A stretch of DNA of 56,297 nucleotides from positions 1 through 56,297 of the forward strand of contig NZ_KB891914.1 of assembly GCF_000373585.1 (NCBI RefSeq), read 5' to 3'. Of the stretch, positions 33,726-42,188 are shown in pieces. The stretch's first letter is position 1. The number at the start of each line of letters is the position of its first letter. Source of the stretch: Streptomyces sp. MspMP-M5 (GTDB lineage Bacteria > Actinomycetota > Actinomycetes > Streptomycetales > Streptomycetaceae). The notes beneath the pieces are model-generated. The model saw nothing but the letters and a program-made list of their open reading frames with translations. It did no database searches and had not been told where the DNA came from. Made by a program: the position numbers and the translations under genes.

Positions 33726-35022
33726 TCCGCTCGGCCGCCGCACGCTGTCCCGCGTGTCCGTGGTGGCGGCTGTCCAAGCCTCGGTGATCCTCTTCGCCAC
33801 CCGGGCGTTCGCCGATCCGAGCCCCAAACCCTCCGGTGACACGTGCGACCTCGTGCCCGGTGCCGCCAAGCAGTTCTGCGAGAACGGCGACAAGGCAGGA
33901 ACGGGTACACCCAAACTCCCCAGCGGCAACCCCCTGGACAACAACCCCCTAGACCCCCTCGGTTCGTTGGCGCAGGGTTGTGCGAAGGCTGCTGCGTGGA
34001 TTGTCGACAAGCTGTCGGAGGCGGTGAAGGCCACTTCGCAGGTGGACTTCACCAATTCGGCGTTTCTGCGGCAGTACGCGGTGGTCTTCGCCGCGTCCAC
34101 CGTGCTGACGCTCGTGCTGTGGCTGCTGGCCGTCGCCAAGCGGGCGGTGCGGGGGGTGCGGCTGACGGAGGCGATCAGCGAGGCGGTCGGGTTCCTGTGG
34201 CTGACGGTGCTGGCGTCCGCGTTCACGCCGTTGATCCTCTACACGGTGGTGTCGGCGACCGACGGCGTCACCGAGATCATCGCGAAGGGGACGGGGGCGC
34301 AGACCGACACGTTCTTCGGGGCGTTCTCGCAGGCGTTGACGAAGGGAACGGACATCGGCGGCGGGCCGATCATGCTGATCGTGGTCTCGCTGGTGTCGGT
34401 GCTGGCCGCCGGTGTGCTGTGGCTGGAGCTGGTGATCCGGGCCGCGCTGCTGTACGTCGGGGCGCTGCTGGGGACGGTGGTGTACGCCGGGCTGGTCGAC
34501 AAGAACATGTGGGGCCATGTGCGGCGTTGGGCCGGCATCATGATTGCGGTGATCATGGTGAAGCCGGTCATCGTGATCGTGCTGGGGATCGCCGGCGCGC
34601 TGTCCGGGGACAAGGGGCCGAACGCCTTCTCGGCCGTGGTGTCCGGGCTGGCCATCATCGTCCTGGCGATCTTCGCCAGTGCGGTGATCTACCGCTTCGT
34701 GCCGGGCTTCGGTGACGAGATGGTGTCGGCGCGGAGCAGCAAGGGGCGGGCGACGGACGGGAGTCAGGCGGCCGCGATGATCTCGTCGCCGGCGGCGCTG
34801 GTGTCGCAGGGCATCAAGACGCACAGCTCCCGCCGGTCGGGCGGGGACGGCGGCGGTGCCGCGCAGGGCGGGCAGTCCCGGCCGGCCGACGCGGTCTCCG
34901 GCGGCGTCGCCGCGCACGGCTCCCGTTCGGCGTCGTCGGCCCCGGCGGCCCCGTCGCCCCGGACGAACCCCGGTACCGGCGGCGCCCGCCCCGGTAAGGC
35001 ACCTGGAGGTGAGGGGCGTTGA
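33715..35022 (+). CDS. cmdD: Polytopic membrane protein, VirB6/TrbL-like, CmdD-like
   Basis: 435 residues: signal peptide (VSVVAAVQASVILFATRAFA), an extracytoplasmic loop with paired Cys (DTCDLVPGAAKQFCENG), then five to seven transmembrane helices with a VDKNMWGHVRRWAG segment, and a Ser/Gly/Pro-rich cytosolic tail (from about 350). The layout is that of VirB6/TrbL channel subunits. ATG 33715 has GGAGG 8 nt upstream; the reading frame upstream lacks features. Its stop overlaps the TTG start of cmdC. Confidence 0.75.
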   Translation: MPGSPLGRRTLSRVSVVAAVQASVILFATRAFADPSPKPSGDTCDLVPGAAKQFCENGDKAGTGTPKLPSGNPLDNNPLDPLGSLAQGCAKAAAWIVDKLSEAVKATSQVDFTNSAFLRQYAVVFAASTVLTLVLWLLAVAKRAVRGVRLTEAISEAVGFLWLTVLASAFTPLILYTVVSATDGVTEIIAKGTGAQTDTFFGAFSQALTKGTDIGGGPIMLIVVSLVSVLAAGVLWLELVIRAALLYVGALLGTVVYAGLVDKNMWGHVRRWAGIMIAVIMVKPVIVIVLGIAGALSGDKGPNAFSAVVSGLAIIVLAIFASAVIYRFVPGFGDEMVSARSSKGRATDGSQAAAMISSPAALVSQGIKTHSSRRSGGDGGGAAQGGQSRPADAVSGGVAAHGSRSASSAPAAPSPRTNPGTGGARPGKAPGGEGR

Positions 35023-36584
35023 GCGCGCCGTCCCAGCCGATCGCGCCGCGGCGCACGTATCTGATCGGCCGTGCCCGGCCCAACGCGGTCATCGGCAAGA
35101 ACCGGGAGACCGGCGAGGTCGCGCTGATCATCGCCGGGGCGTTCCTCGGGATGATGTGCGGGCTGCTGGTCCCCTCGCTCCCGCTGCGGATCGCCTCGCT
35201 GACCGGCTTCCCGATGCTGGGGCTGGCCGTGGTCTACGTGCCGTACAAGGGGCGCACGTACTACAAGTGGTTCGAGGTCCGGCGGAGTTTCCGTCGTACG
35301 GTGCGCAAGGGAGGGGCGGTGTACCGCTCCGGGGCGATGGAAGCCGGCGTTCGGCTGGACGGGAGGGAAGTGGAGATCGGGCCGCCGCCCGGTATCGGGC
35401 GGATCAGTTGGCTGTCGGCGCCGTTCGGGCCGGACGAGATCGCGGTGCTGCTGCACGCCGACCGGCGGACGGTGACCGCGGCGATCGAGATCGAGGGGCC
35501 GGGCGTCGGGCTGCGGGACAGCGAGGACCAGGAGGCGCTGGTCGACCGGTTCGGCACGCTGCTGAAGCACGTCGCCAACGGGGACGGCTTCGTGACGCGG
35601 CTGCAGATGCTGGCGCGGACGCTGCCCGCCGATCCGGACGCGCACGCCAAGGACGTCGCACAGCGGGGCGCCGTCGACTCCCCGCGGTGGCTGCAGGAGT
35701 CCTACGACCAGCTGCAGTCGATGGTGTCCACGTCCTCCGAGCAGCACCGGGCCTATCTGGTCGCGTGCATGCACTACACCCGGGAGCTGGCCACGGAGGC
35801 GGTCACCATGGCCCGGGCCGCGGCCGCCCAGCGCAGCGGGCTGCTGCGCCGGAAGCTGGACCGGGACGCCGGGCTGGCGGTGGTGATGGCGCGCGAACTG
35901 ACCGACATCTGCGCCCGGCTGACGGAGGCGGACATCCGGGTGCGGCAGCCCCTCGGGCAGGCGCGGCTGGCGTCGCTGGTGCACTCCATGTACGACCCGG
36001 ACCACCCGATCGACCACATCCAGGCGATGAGCAGGCGCAACGCCTGGCCGGCCGAGCTGGACGCGACCGAGCCGACGTACCTCCAGGCCAAGACCCGGGA
36101 GTCGTCGACGCGGGCGCCCTGGTGCCACGCCACCGCCTGGGTCAAGGAGTGGCCGCTGACCCCGGTGGGCGTCAACTTCCTCGCGCCGCTGCTCGTCCAC
36201 ACCCCGGACGTGATCCGGACGGTCGCGGTCTGCATGGACCTGGAGCCCACCGAGGTGGCCATCGAGCGGATGCTGACGGAGAAGACGAACGACGACGCGG
36301 AGGCCAGTCGGGCGGCGAAGATGAACCGGGTCGTCGACCCGCGGGACGTGGCGCACCACGGGCGGGTGGACCAGCGCGGCGAGGACCTGGCGTCCGGCGC
36401 GGCCGGGGTCAACCTCGTCGGCTACCTCACCGTCTCGTCCCGTTCGCCCGAGGCGCTGGCCCGCGACAAGCGGACCATCCGTGCCTCGGCGGGCAAGTCC
36501 TACCTCAAGCTGGAGTGGTGCGATCGGGAACACCACCGGGCGTTTGTGAACACCCTTCCGTTCGCGACCGGTATCCGCCGCTAG
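35019..36584 (+). CDS. cmdC: SCO6880-family membrane-associated protein, CmdC-like
   Basis: 521 residues. Two transmembrane helices close to the N-terminus (EVALIIAGAFLGMMCGLLV and LTGFPMLGLAVVYV; PrgI/VirB3-like) are followed by a large soluble domain without a P-loop, resembling the N-terminal half of VirB4. This is the architecture of actinobacterial SCO6880-family proteins, in which the VirB3/VirB4 N-terminal part is separate from the ATPase. TTG start after GGAGGTGAGG, overlapping the cmdD stop (TTGA). The next gene supplies the ATPase. Confidence 0.8.
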   Translation: MSAPSQPIAPRRTYLIGRARPNAVIGKNRETGEVALIIAGAFLGMMCGLLVPSLPLRIASLTGFPMLGLAVVYVPYKGRTYYKWFEVRRSFRRTVRKGGAVYRSGAMEAGVRLDGREVEIGPPPGIGRISWLSAPFGPDEIAVLLHADRRTVTAAIEIEGPGVGLRDSEDQEALVDRFGTLLKHVANGDGFVTRLQMLARTLPADPDAHAKDVAQRGAVDSPRWLQESYDQLQSMVSTSSEQHRAYLVACMHYTRELATEAVTMARAAAAQRSGLLRRKLDRDAGLAVVMARELTDICARLTEADIRVRQPLGQARLASLVHSMYDPDHPIDHIQAMSRRNAWPAELDATEPTYLQAKTRESSTRAPWCHATAWVKEWPLTPVGVNFLAPLLVHTPDVIRTVAVCMDLEPTEVAIERMLTEKTNDDAEASRAAKMNRVVDPRDVAHHGRVDQRGEDLASGAAGVNLVGYLTVSSRSPEALARDKRTIRASAGKSYLKLEWCDREHHRAFVNTLPFATGIRR

Positions 36585-36631
36585 ACCGGTAGCCGCCAAC
36601 GCCGCTGTAAGCCCTGGGAGGCGCGTACGTC

Positions 36632-38113
36632 ATGGCCATGTTCGATCCGCTCGGTGCCCTCACCGAAGCCTTCACCAGCTTCCTGTTCGGGAAGGTGGAG
36701 ACGACACGGCTGCCCGTACGCACCTCCACCGGCCAGGCGCAGGCGGTCTACCTCCCGACGGCGGCGCCGGGCCTGGGCGACTCGGGCGTCATCATCGGGC
36801 GGGAGGTGTACTCCGGCAAGGGGTACATCTACGACCCGTTCCAGCTGTACGGGCAGCAGCTGCCGGCGCCGCACTGGCTGGTCCTCGGCGAGTCCGGCAA
36901 CGGCAAGTCGGCGCTGGAGAAGACCTATGTGCTGCGGCAGCTGCGGTTCCGCGACCGGCAGGTCGTGGTGCTGGACGCCCAGGGCGAGGACGGCGTCGGC
37001 GAGTGGAACCTCATCGCCCAGGAGCTGGGGATAACGCCCATCCGCCTGGACCCGTCCGCCGCTCTCAACGGCGGCATCCGTCTCAACCCGCTCGATCCGT
37101 CGATCACCACCACCGGTCAGCTGGCCCTGCTCCGGACGATCATCGAGGTCGCCATGGGGCACGGTCTGGACGAACGTTCCGGCTTCGCCCTGAAGGTGGC
37201 GCACGCGGCGGTGCTCAGCCCCTACGAGGACACGGCGGACGGCGAGGACGGGGAAAACGGGGCGAGGAGCGCGTCCCGCGGGCGGCAGCCGGTGCTCTCC
37301 GACATCGTCGAGCAGCTGCGGCACCCCGAGCCGGCGTCCGCCGAGGCGATGAACGTCGACATAGACGACGTCCGCGCCTGGGGCCTGGACGTGGCGCTGG
37401 TGCTGGACCGGCTGGTCGACGGCGACCTGCGCGGCATGTTCGACGGCCCGACCACGGCCGGTATCGACCTGGACGCGCCGCTGATCGTCTTCGACCTCTC
37501 GCACATCGACCGGAACTCCATCGCGATGCCGATCCTGATGGCGATCGTCGGCGTCTGGCTGGAGCACACCTGGATCCGCCCGGACCGCAAGAAGCGGATC
37601 TTCCTGGTCGAGGAAGCCTGGCACATCATCAACTCACCTTTTGTGGCACAGCTGTTCCAGCGGCTGCTGAAGTTCGGCCGTCGGCTGGGCCTGTCGTTCG
37701 TGGCCGTCGTCCACCACCTCAGCGACGTGGTGGACGGCGCGGCCGCGCGGGAGGCCGCGGCGATCCTCAAGATGGCGTCCACCCGGACGATCTATGCGCA
37801 GAAGGCCGACGAGGCGCGCGCCACGGGGCTGGTGCTGGGGCTGCCACGCTGGGCGGTGGAGATCATTCCGACCCTGACCCCCGGCATCGCGGTGTGGGAC
37901 GTCAACGGCAACGTCCAGGTGGTCAAGCACCTCATCACCGAGGCCGAGCGGCCGCTGGTCTACACCGACCGGGCGATGACCGAATCGGCCTCCCTGCCGA
38001 CGGACGAGGCACGGGCCCTGTCGCTGGCGGCGGACGCCGAGGCCGAGGCGCGTGCCGAGGCCATCGCGCTGGCACGGCAGTTGCGGGACGAGTCGAGCGA
38101 GACGGTGGCGTGA
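36632..38113 (+). CDS. cmdB: VirB4/TraC-like ATPase, CmdB-like
   Basis: 493 residues. Walker A GESGNGKS at 86-93, a VVVLDAQGED strand, and Walker B RIFLVEEAWHII at about 322-333 followed by the arginine/sensor region FGRRLGLSFVAVVHHLSDV, all characteristic of VirB4 motor ATPases. It likely energises assembly or transport by the membrane complex of neighbouring gene products. ATG after GGGAGG. The S. coelicolor counterpart is described as an ATP/GTP-binding protein required for normal differentiation. Confidence 0.85.
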   Translation: MAMFDPLGALTEAFTSFLFGKVETTRLPVRTSTGQAQAVYLPTAAPGLGDSGVIIGREVYSGKGYIYDPFQLYGQQLPAPHWLVLGESGNGKSALEKTYVLRQLRFRDRQVVVLDAQGEDGVGEWNLIAQELGITPIRLDPSAALNGGIRLNPLDPSITTTGQLALLRTIIEVAMGHGLDERSGFALKVAHAAVLSPYEDTADGEDGENGARSASRGRQPVLSDIVEQLRHPEPASAEAMNVDIDDVRAWGLDVALVLDRLVDGDLRGMFDGPTTAGIDLDAPLIVFDLSHIDRNSIAMPILMAIVGVWLEHTWIRPDRKKRIFLVEEAWHIINSPFVAQLFQRLLKFGRRLGLSFVAVVHHLSDVVDGAAAREAAAILKMASTRTIYAQKADEARATGLVLGLPRWAVEIIPTLTPGIAVWDVNGNVQVVKHLITEAERPLVYTDRAMTESASLPTDEARALSLAADAEAEARAEAIALARQLRDESSETVA

Positions 38114-39660
38114 GTCGCGGATACGGCGTGGAGCGCGGGTACGACGGCGAGGACGGCTACGCGTACGGCCGCGGCGGTGGCCGGCCCCGGAGCCGGGGCG
38201 TGCCCGACGCCCTGCTGGTGGGGCTGATCGGCTTCCTGCTGGGGCTGACGCTGGTGGTGTGGACGGCGACCGGCCTGGCCGGGCTGTTCGCGCACGGCGG
38301 CTGGCCGTCGGGGGTGACGTACGGCGGTACGCCGCTGGCGCTGCGGCATCTGGTCACCGCGCCGCACGACATGGCGGCGGCCTGGCCGCACACCCCGAAG
38401 GCGGAGCTGTCGGGCTACGGGCTCTTCTGGGGGCTGTTCGTCGGCGAGTTGCTGGTGCTGCTGGTGCTGGGGATCTTCGTGCTGGGGACGGTCGCGCGGT
38501 ACCGGGCCGTCCGGGCGGCCCGGCGGGCGCCGGCCGTGCCGGTCGCTCCGCAGGCCGCCTTCCCGGCCGCGCCGGAGCCCACCGCGGCACCGGCAGCACC
38601 GGCGGCTCCCGTGCCCGCACCCGCCGTTCCCACCGTTCCCACCGCGCCTGTCGTGCCCGTCGTCCCGCAGGCGCCGCTCGGGGCCGCGACGTCCGCGCCC
38701 GCCCCCGCGTCCGCCGGCCCTGAACCGGCGCTCCCCCGCGTAGCGTTCGGCCCCGACCGGGCCGCCGCACGGGCCGCGACGCTGGCCGTCGCCACCGCCG
38801 CACCCGGCCCGCTGGTCGTCGCCACCACCGACCCGGCGCTCTGGGCCGAGACCAAGGACGCCCGCGCCAAACTGGGCCCGGTGCCGGTCTACGACCCCAC
38901 GCACCGCCTGGACACCCCGGCCCGGCTGCGCTGGTCGCCCACCGCGGGCTGTGAGGAGATCGGCACCGCCGCCGCCCGGGCCGTGGCGCTGCTGGCGCCG
39001 GTCCGGCCGGCCAGTGCCCTGGACTCGGCCGTCGCGGACGCCGCGCAGACCCTGCTGCGCTGCTGGCTGCACGCCGCCGCGCTGGACGGCCGGCCGTTCG
39101 GCCAGCTGCACCGCTGGGCGCACGCGGCGGGCGGCGCCCAGGAGCCGGTCCGCATCCTGCGCACCCACACCAAGGCGGCCGCCGGGCAGGCCGGGGAGCT
39201 GGAGTCGGTGCTCACGGCGCACGCCGAACGCCGGGAGCTGGCGCGGGAGTTGGTCGGCCGGTCGCTGACCGCGCTCTCCTCGGTCCATATCCGTGACGCC
39301 AGCAATCCGCTTCGCTCGGATGTGCTCGTCCTCGAATCATTCATCGCCGAGGGGGGAACGCTGTACGTGGTGGGCGAGTCCATCGAGGACCCGCGCACCG
39401 ACCCGGGTGCGATGCCGCTGCTCACCGCACTCCTCTCGCACGTGGTCGAGCACGGCCGCCGCATGGCCGAACGGTCATCCGACGGTCGGCTCGACCCACC
39501 ACTCACCCTCGTCCTGGACGACATCGCGGCACTGGCCCCGCTGCCCGCGCTGCCGGGCCTGTTGGAGACGGGCCGGGCGCGCGGGCTGCTGACGCTGGCC
39601 ACGATGCGCTCCCGCGAGCAGGCCCGCGCCCGCTGGCCGCAGGACTTCGCACCGGCCTGA
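38110..39660 (+). CDS. cmdA: VirD4/TraG-like coupling protein with degenerate Walker A, CmdA-like
   Basis: 516 residues: two transmembrane helices (about 32-60 and 103-127), a Pro/Ala/Val-rich linker (140-205), then a TraG/VirD4-like core (PLVVATTDPALWAETKDARAKLGPVPVYDPTH, RWSPTAGCEEIGTA, LTLVLDDIAALAPLPALPGLLETGRARGLLTLATMRSREQARARW). Where coupling proteins have GPPRSGKT, this has GPDRAAARA (214-222), so the P-loop Lys/Thr are lost, while Walker B is kept as LDDI. It is probably a structural or substrate-recognition subunit rather than an ATPase. GTGA overlap with cmdB. Last gene of the operon. Confidence 0.8.
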   Translation: MSRGYGVERGYDGEDGYAYGRGGGRPRSRGVPDALLVGLIGFLLGLTLVVWTATGLAGLFAHGGWPSGVTYGGTPLALRHLVTAPHDMAAAWPHTPKAELSGYGLFWGLFVGELLVLLVLGIFVLGTVARYRAVRAARRAPAVPVAPQAAFPAAPEPTAAPAAPAAPVPAPAVPTVPTAPVVPVVPQAPLGAATSAPAPASAGPEPALPRVAFGPDRAAARAATLAVATAAPGPLVVATTDPALWAETKDARAKLGPVPVYDPTHRLDTPARLRWSPTAGCEEIGTAAARAVALLAPVRPASALDSAVADAAQTLLRCWLHAAALDGRPFGQLHRWAHAAGGAQEPVRILRTHTKAAAGQAGELESVLTAHAERRELARELVGRSLTALSSVHIRDASNPLRSDVLVLESFIAEGGTLYVVGESIEDPRTDPGAMPLLTALLSHVVEHGRRMAERSSDGRLDPPLTLVLDDIAALAPLPALPGLLETGRARGLLTLATMRSREQARARWPQDFAPA

Positions 39661-39681
39661 GGACGCCCGCCGGGCCAGGCC

Positions 39682-40518
39682 CTACCCGACCGCCGCCGCC
39701 ACCGCCCGCGGCGGCGCGGTGACCAGGTGATCGGCCAACTCGGCCCAGTGGCCGGCGAGATAGAAGTGGTCGCCGCCGGGGAAGACCCGCAGCCGGAAGC
39801 CGCCGGTGGTGTGCTGCTGCCAGGCGGCGACCTCCTCGACGTCGACCAGCGGGTCGTCGTCGCCGGTCAGCGCGGTGACGGGGGCGGCCAGCGGCGGGCC
39901 GGGCCGGTGCCGGTAGGTCTCCACCGCCCGGTAGTCGCTGCGGACCACCGGCAGCGCCATGGCCAGCACGTCCGGGTTGTCCAGCAGCCGCGGGTCGGTG
40001 CCCCGGGTCCGCCGGATCTCGTCGACCAGGCCGTCGTCGTCCCGGAGGTGGACGGTGCCGCCGCGCACCCGGGACGGCGCCCAGGCGCTGGAGACGAGCA
40101 GATGCGCCGGGCCGGTCCCGTCGCGCTCCAGGAGGCGGGCCACCTCGTAGGCCACCAGGGCGCCCATGCTGTGCCCCAGCAGGATCAGCGGGCGGCCGGC
40201 CAACGGCGCCAGCGCCCGGTGCACCCCGGCCGCCAGCGCCCGCAGGTCCTCGACGCGGTCCTCCCGGATCCGGTCGTTGCGGCCCGGGTACTGGACGGCC
40301 AGCACCTCGTACGGGCGGCCGCCGGCGGTGCGGGCGGCGACGGCGGTGGCCAGCGGCCGGTAGGTGCCGGCGCCGCCGCCCGCGTGCGGGAAGCACACGA
40401 CCCGGGCGGCGCCGGACGCGGGGTGCGCCGGCCCCGGGCGCAGCCGGCGCAGCCACGGGTCGGCGGCGGGGGCCGGCCGGGGCCGCGGCAGGGTGAGCGT
40501 CGCGCGGTCACATCCCAC
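39682..40518 (-). CDS. Type II thioesterase (external editing TE)
   Basis: 278 residues of the alpha/beta-hydrolase TEII family: VVCFPHAGGGAGTYRPLA oxyanion region, nucleophile S117 in GHSMGALVAYE, and catalytic His in FPGGDHFYL, with Asp in TGDDDPLV. Removes stalled or mis-primed acyl groups from carrier proteins. Its GTG start overlaps the preceding SDR by 11 nt, so it is the last gene of the polyketide operon. It ends 21 bp from the cmdA-like stop, defining the edge of the cluster. Confidence 0.9.
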   Translation of the reverse strand: MGCDRATLTLPRPRPAPAADPWLRRLRPGPAHPASGAARVVCFPHAGGGAGTYRPLATAVAARTAGGRPYEVLAVQYPGRNDRIREDRVEDLRALAAGVHRALAPLAGRPLILLGHSMGALVAYEVARLLERDGTGPAHLLVSSAWAPSRVRGGTVHLRDDDGLVDEIRRTRGTDPRLLDNPDVLAMALPVVRSDYRAVETYRHRPGPPLAAPVTALTGDDDPLVDVEEVAAWQQHTTGGFRLRVFPGGDHFYLAGHWAELADHLVTAPPRAVAAAVG

Positions 40519-41317
40519 GGGTGTAGCCCCCGTCCACGGTCAGGGACTGCGCCGTGATCGCGGCCGCCCGGTCGGAGACCAGGAAGCCGATGAGCTCGGC
40601 GGCCTCCCGCGCCTCGACCAGCCGCCGCAGCGGGATGGACTTGCGCGCCTGGCGCAGCATCCGTGCCGGGTCGGCGCCGATCTCCTCGGCGGAGGCGGCG
40701 ATCTCGCGGCGCAGCATCGGGGTGTCGATCCAGCCCGGCAGCACGGCGTTGACGGTGATGCCGCGGGCGGCGAGGTCCAGGGCGAGGCCCTTGGTGTAGC
40801 CGATCAGGCCGTGCTTGGAGGCGCAGTAGGCGGTGTTCCGCATCTTGCCGGCCTTGCCGAGGATCGACGAGACGTTGACGATCCGGCCCTTGTCGACGAG
40901 GTGTTCCAGGCAGGCGGCGGTGACCGCGAAGGTGCCGTGGAGGTTGATCTCCAGCACCCGCAGCCAGGTCTCCTCGTCGTCCGGGCCGTTCTCGTCGGCG
41001 ACGCCGGCGTTGTTGACGAGGATGTGCAGCGGCCCGGCGGCGCGCAGCGCGGTGCGCAGGGCGCCGCGGACCGCGTCCCGGTCGCGCAGGTCCGCGGCGA
41101 GCGCGGTGGCTTCGGCGCCGAGGTCGCGCACCTCCTTGGTGACGGTGTCCAGTTGGGCGGCGTCCCGGTCGAGCAGGACGAGCCGGCCGGCGCCGGACTC
41201 GGCCAGCAGCAGGGCCACTTCGCGGCCGATGCCCTGGGCGGCGCCGGTGACCACCGCGGTCCGGCCGGCCAGCTCGCCCGGTACCGGGGCTGCTACGGGG
41301 GTGTCCAGTTCACTCAT
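40508..41317 (-). CDS. SDR-family oxidoreductase (ketoreductase or alcohol dehydrogenase)
   Basis: 269 residues, classical SDR: TGAAQGIG cofactor loop, NNAG, catalytic Ser in NVSSILG and YCASK, and C-terminal SLTVDGGYTRGM. A 17-residue polar N-terminal extension precedes the domain. It differs from the adjacent FabG-like SDR and may act on another intermediate (a beta-keto group, or the terminal aldehyde/alcohol). Part of the operon; 10 nt gap to the FabG gene upstream. Confidence 0.88.
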   Translation of the reverse strand: MSELDTPVAAPVPGELAGRTAVVTGAAQGIGREVALLLAESGAGRLVLLDRDAAQLDTVTKEVRDLGAEATALAADLRDRDAVRGALRTALRAAGPLHILVNNAGVADENGPDDEETWLRVLEINLHGTFAVTAACLEHLVDKGRIVNVSSILGKAGKMRNTAYCASKHGLIGYTKGLALDLAARGITVNAVLPGWIDTPMLRREIAASAEEIGADPARMLRQARKSIPLRRLVEAREAAELIGFLVSDRAAAITAQSLTVDGGYTRGM

Positions 41318-41327
41318 GGCCGGCTCC

Positions 41328-42074
41328 TCACGCCATCTTCAGGCCGCCGTCGACGTGCAGTACCTCGCCCGTGGTGTAGGTGTTGCGCGGGCTCGCGAGG
41401 TACGCCACGGCGTCGGCGATCGTCTCGGGTTCGGCGTACTTCTTCAGCAGCAGCCGGCTCATGATCTCGTCCTCGCCGTGGGCGCGGATGGTGTCGGTCA
41501 TCTCGGTGTTGATCACGCCGGGGGCGACCGCGTTGACGAGGATGTTGCGGGAGGCCAGCTCCACCGCCATCGCCTTGGTGAAGGACTCCAGACCGCCCTT
41601 GGCCGCCGCGTAGTTGGACTGGCCGCGGCCCGGCTTGGAGGCGGAGGACGAGGAGATGTTGACGATCCGCCCGTAGCGCTGCCGCAGCATCGCGGGCGCC
41701 ACCGCCTGGACGGTGAGCATGGGGGCGACGAGGTTGGTGCGCAGCACGTCCTCGATGTCCGCGAGCCGCTGGTTGACCAGCAGTTCGTCGCGGGTGATCC
41801 CGGCGTTGTTGACCAGCACGTCGATCCGGCCGAAGGCGGCGCGGACGTCGGAGACGATCCGCTGCGGCACCTCGGGGTCGGAGATGTCCCCCTGGTACAG
41901 CTCGACCTTCCGGCCCAGTTTGGCGATCTGCTCGGCGACCTGTTCCGCCTCCGCCGTGGCGCTGCGGTAGTTGAGGGCGATGGCGCAGCCCTGCTCCGCC
42001 AGCCTGACGGCGATGGCGCGGCCGATGCCCCGGCTGCCGCCGGTCACCAGTGCCACCTGGCCTGCGAATTCCAT
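41328..42074 (-). CDS. FabG-like 3-oxoacyl-ACP reductase (type II PKS ketoreductase)
   Basis: 248 residues with all FabG features: TGGSRGIG, NNAGITRDELL, NISSSSASKPGRGQSNYAAAKGG (Ser/Tyr/Lys) and VLHVDGGLKMA. It should reduce beta-ketoacyl-ACP with NADPH after each condensation. Its presence next to discrete KS/CLF genes suggests a reducing type II system rather than an aromatic one. Preceded by a 16-bp-stem hairpin. Confidence 0.9.
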   Translation of the reverse strand: MEFAGQVALVTGGSRGIGRAIAVRLAEQGCAIALNYRSATAEAEQVAEQIAKLGRKVELYQGDISDPEVPQRIVSDVRAAFGRIDVLVNNAGITRDELLVNQRLADIEDVLRTNLVAPMLTVQAVAPAMLRQRYGRIVNISSSSASKPGRGQSNYAAAKGGLESFTKAMAVELASRNILVNAVAPGVINTEMTDTIRAHGEDEIMSRLLLKKYAEPETIADAVAYLASPRNTYTTGEVLHVDGGLKMA

Positions 42075-42135
42075 GACGCTGACGTCCTCTCAAGTCCTTT
42101 GGGGTCAAGCCCTTTGGGGGGTACGGCACGAAGGG

Positions 42136-42185
42136 CCGGGCGCCGCACGCGGGAAAACCTGCGACGGGTCGCGTGCGGCGCCCGG
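42136..42185 (-). terminator. Intra-operon hairpin between the aminotransferase-reductase and FabG-like genes
   Basis: A 16-bp perfect stem (CCGGGCGCCGCACGCG and its complement) around an 18-nt loop, starting 3 bp after the fusion gene stop. It is likely a partial terminator or mRNA-stabilising structure that splits expression of upstream PKS genes from downstream reductase genes. Confidence 0.75.
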
Positions 42186-42188
42186 GGC

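Noticed and set aside
32211..34226. A 671-codon minus-strand frame covering the cmdF-cmdE gap
   Set aside because: Composition is Arg/Gly/Ala low-complexity, it overlaps cmdE and cmdD antisense, and there is no Shine-Dalgarno or motif.
31931..39660. An integrative conjugative element
   Set aside because: No integrase, relaxase, replication gene, att repeats or tRNA; the gene order matches a conserved chromosomal cmd locus.
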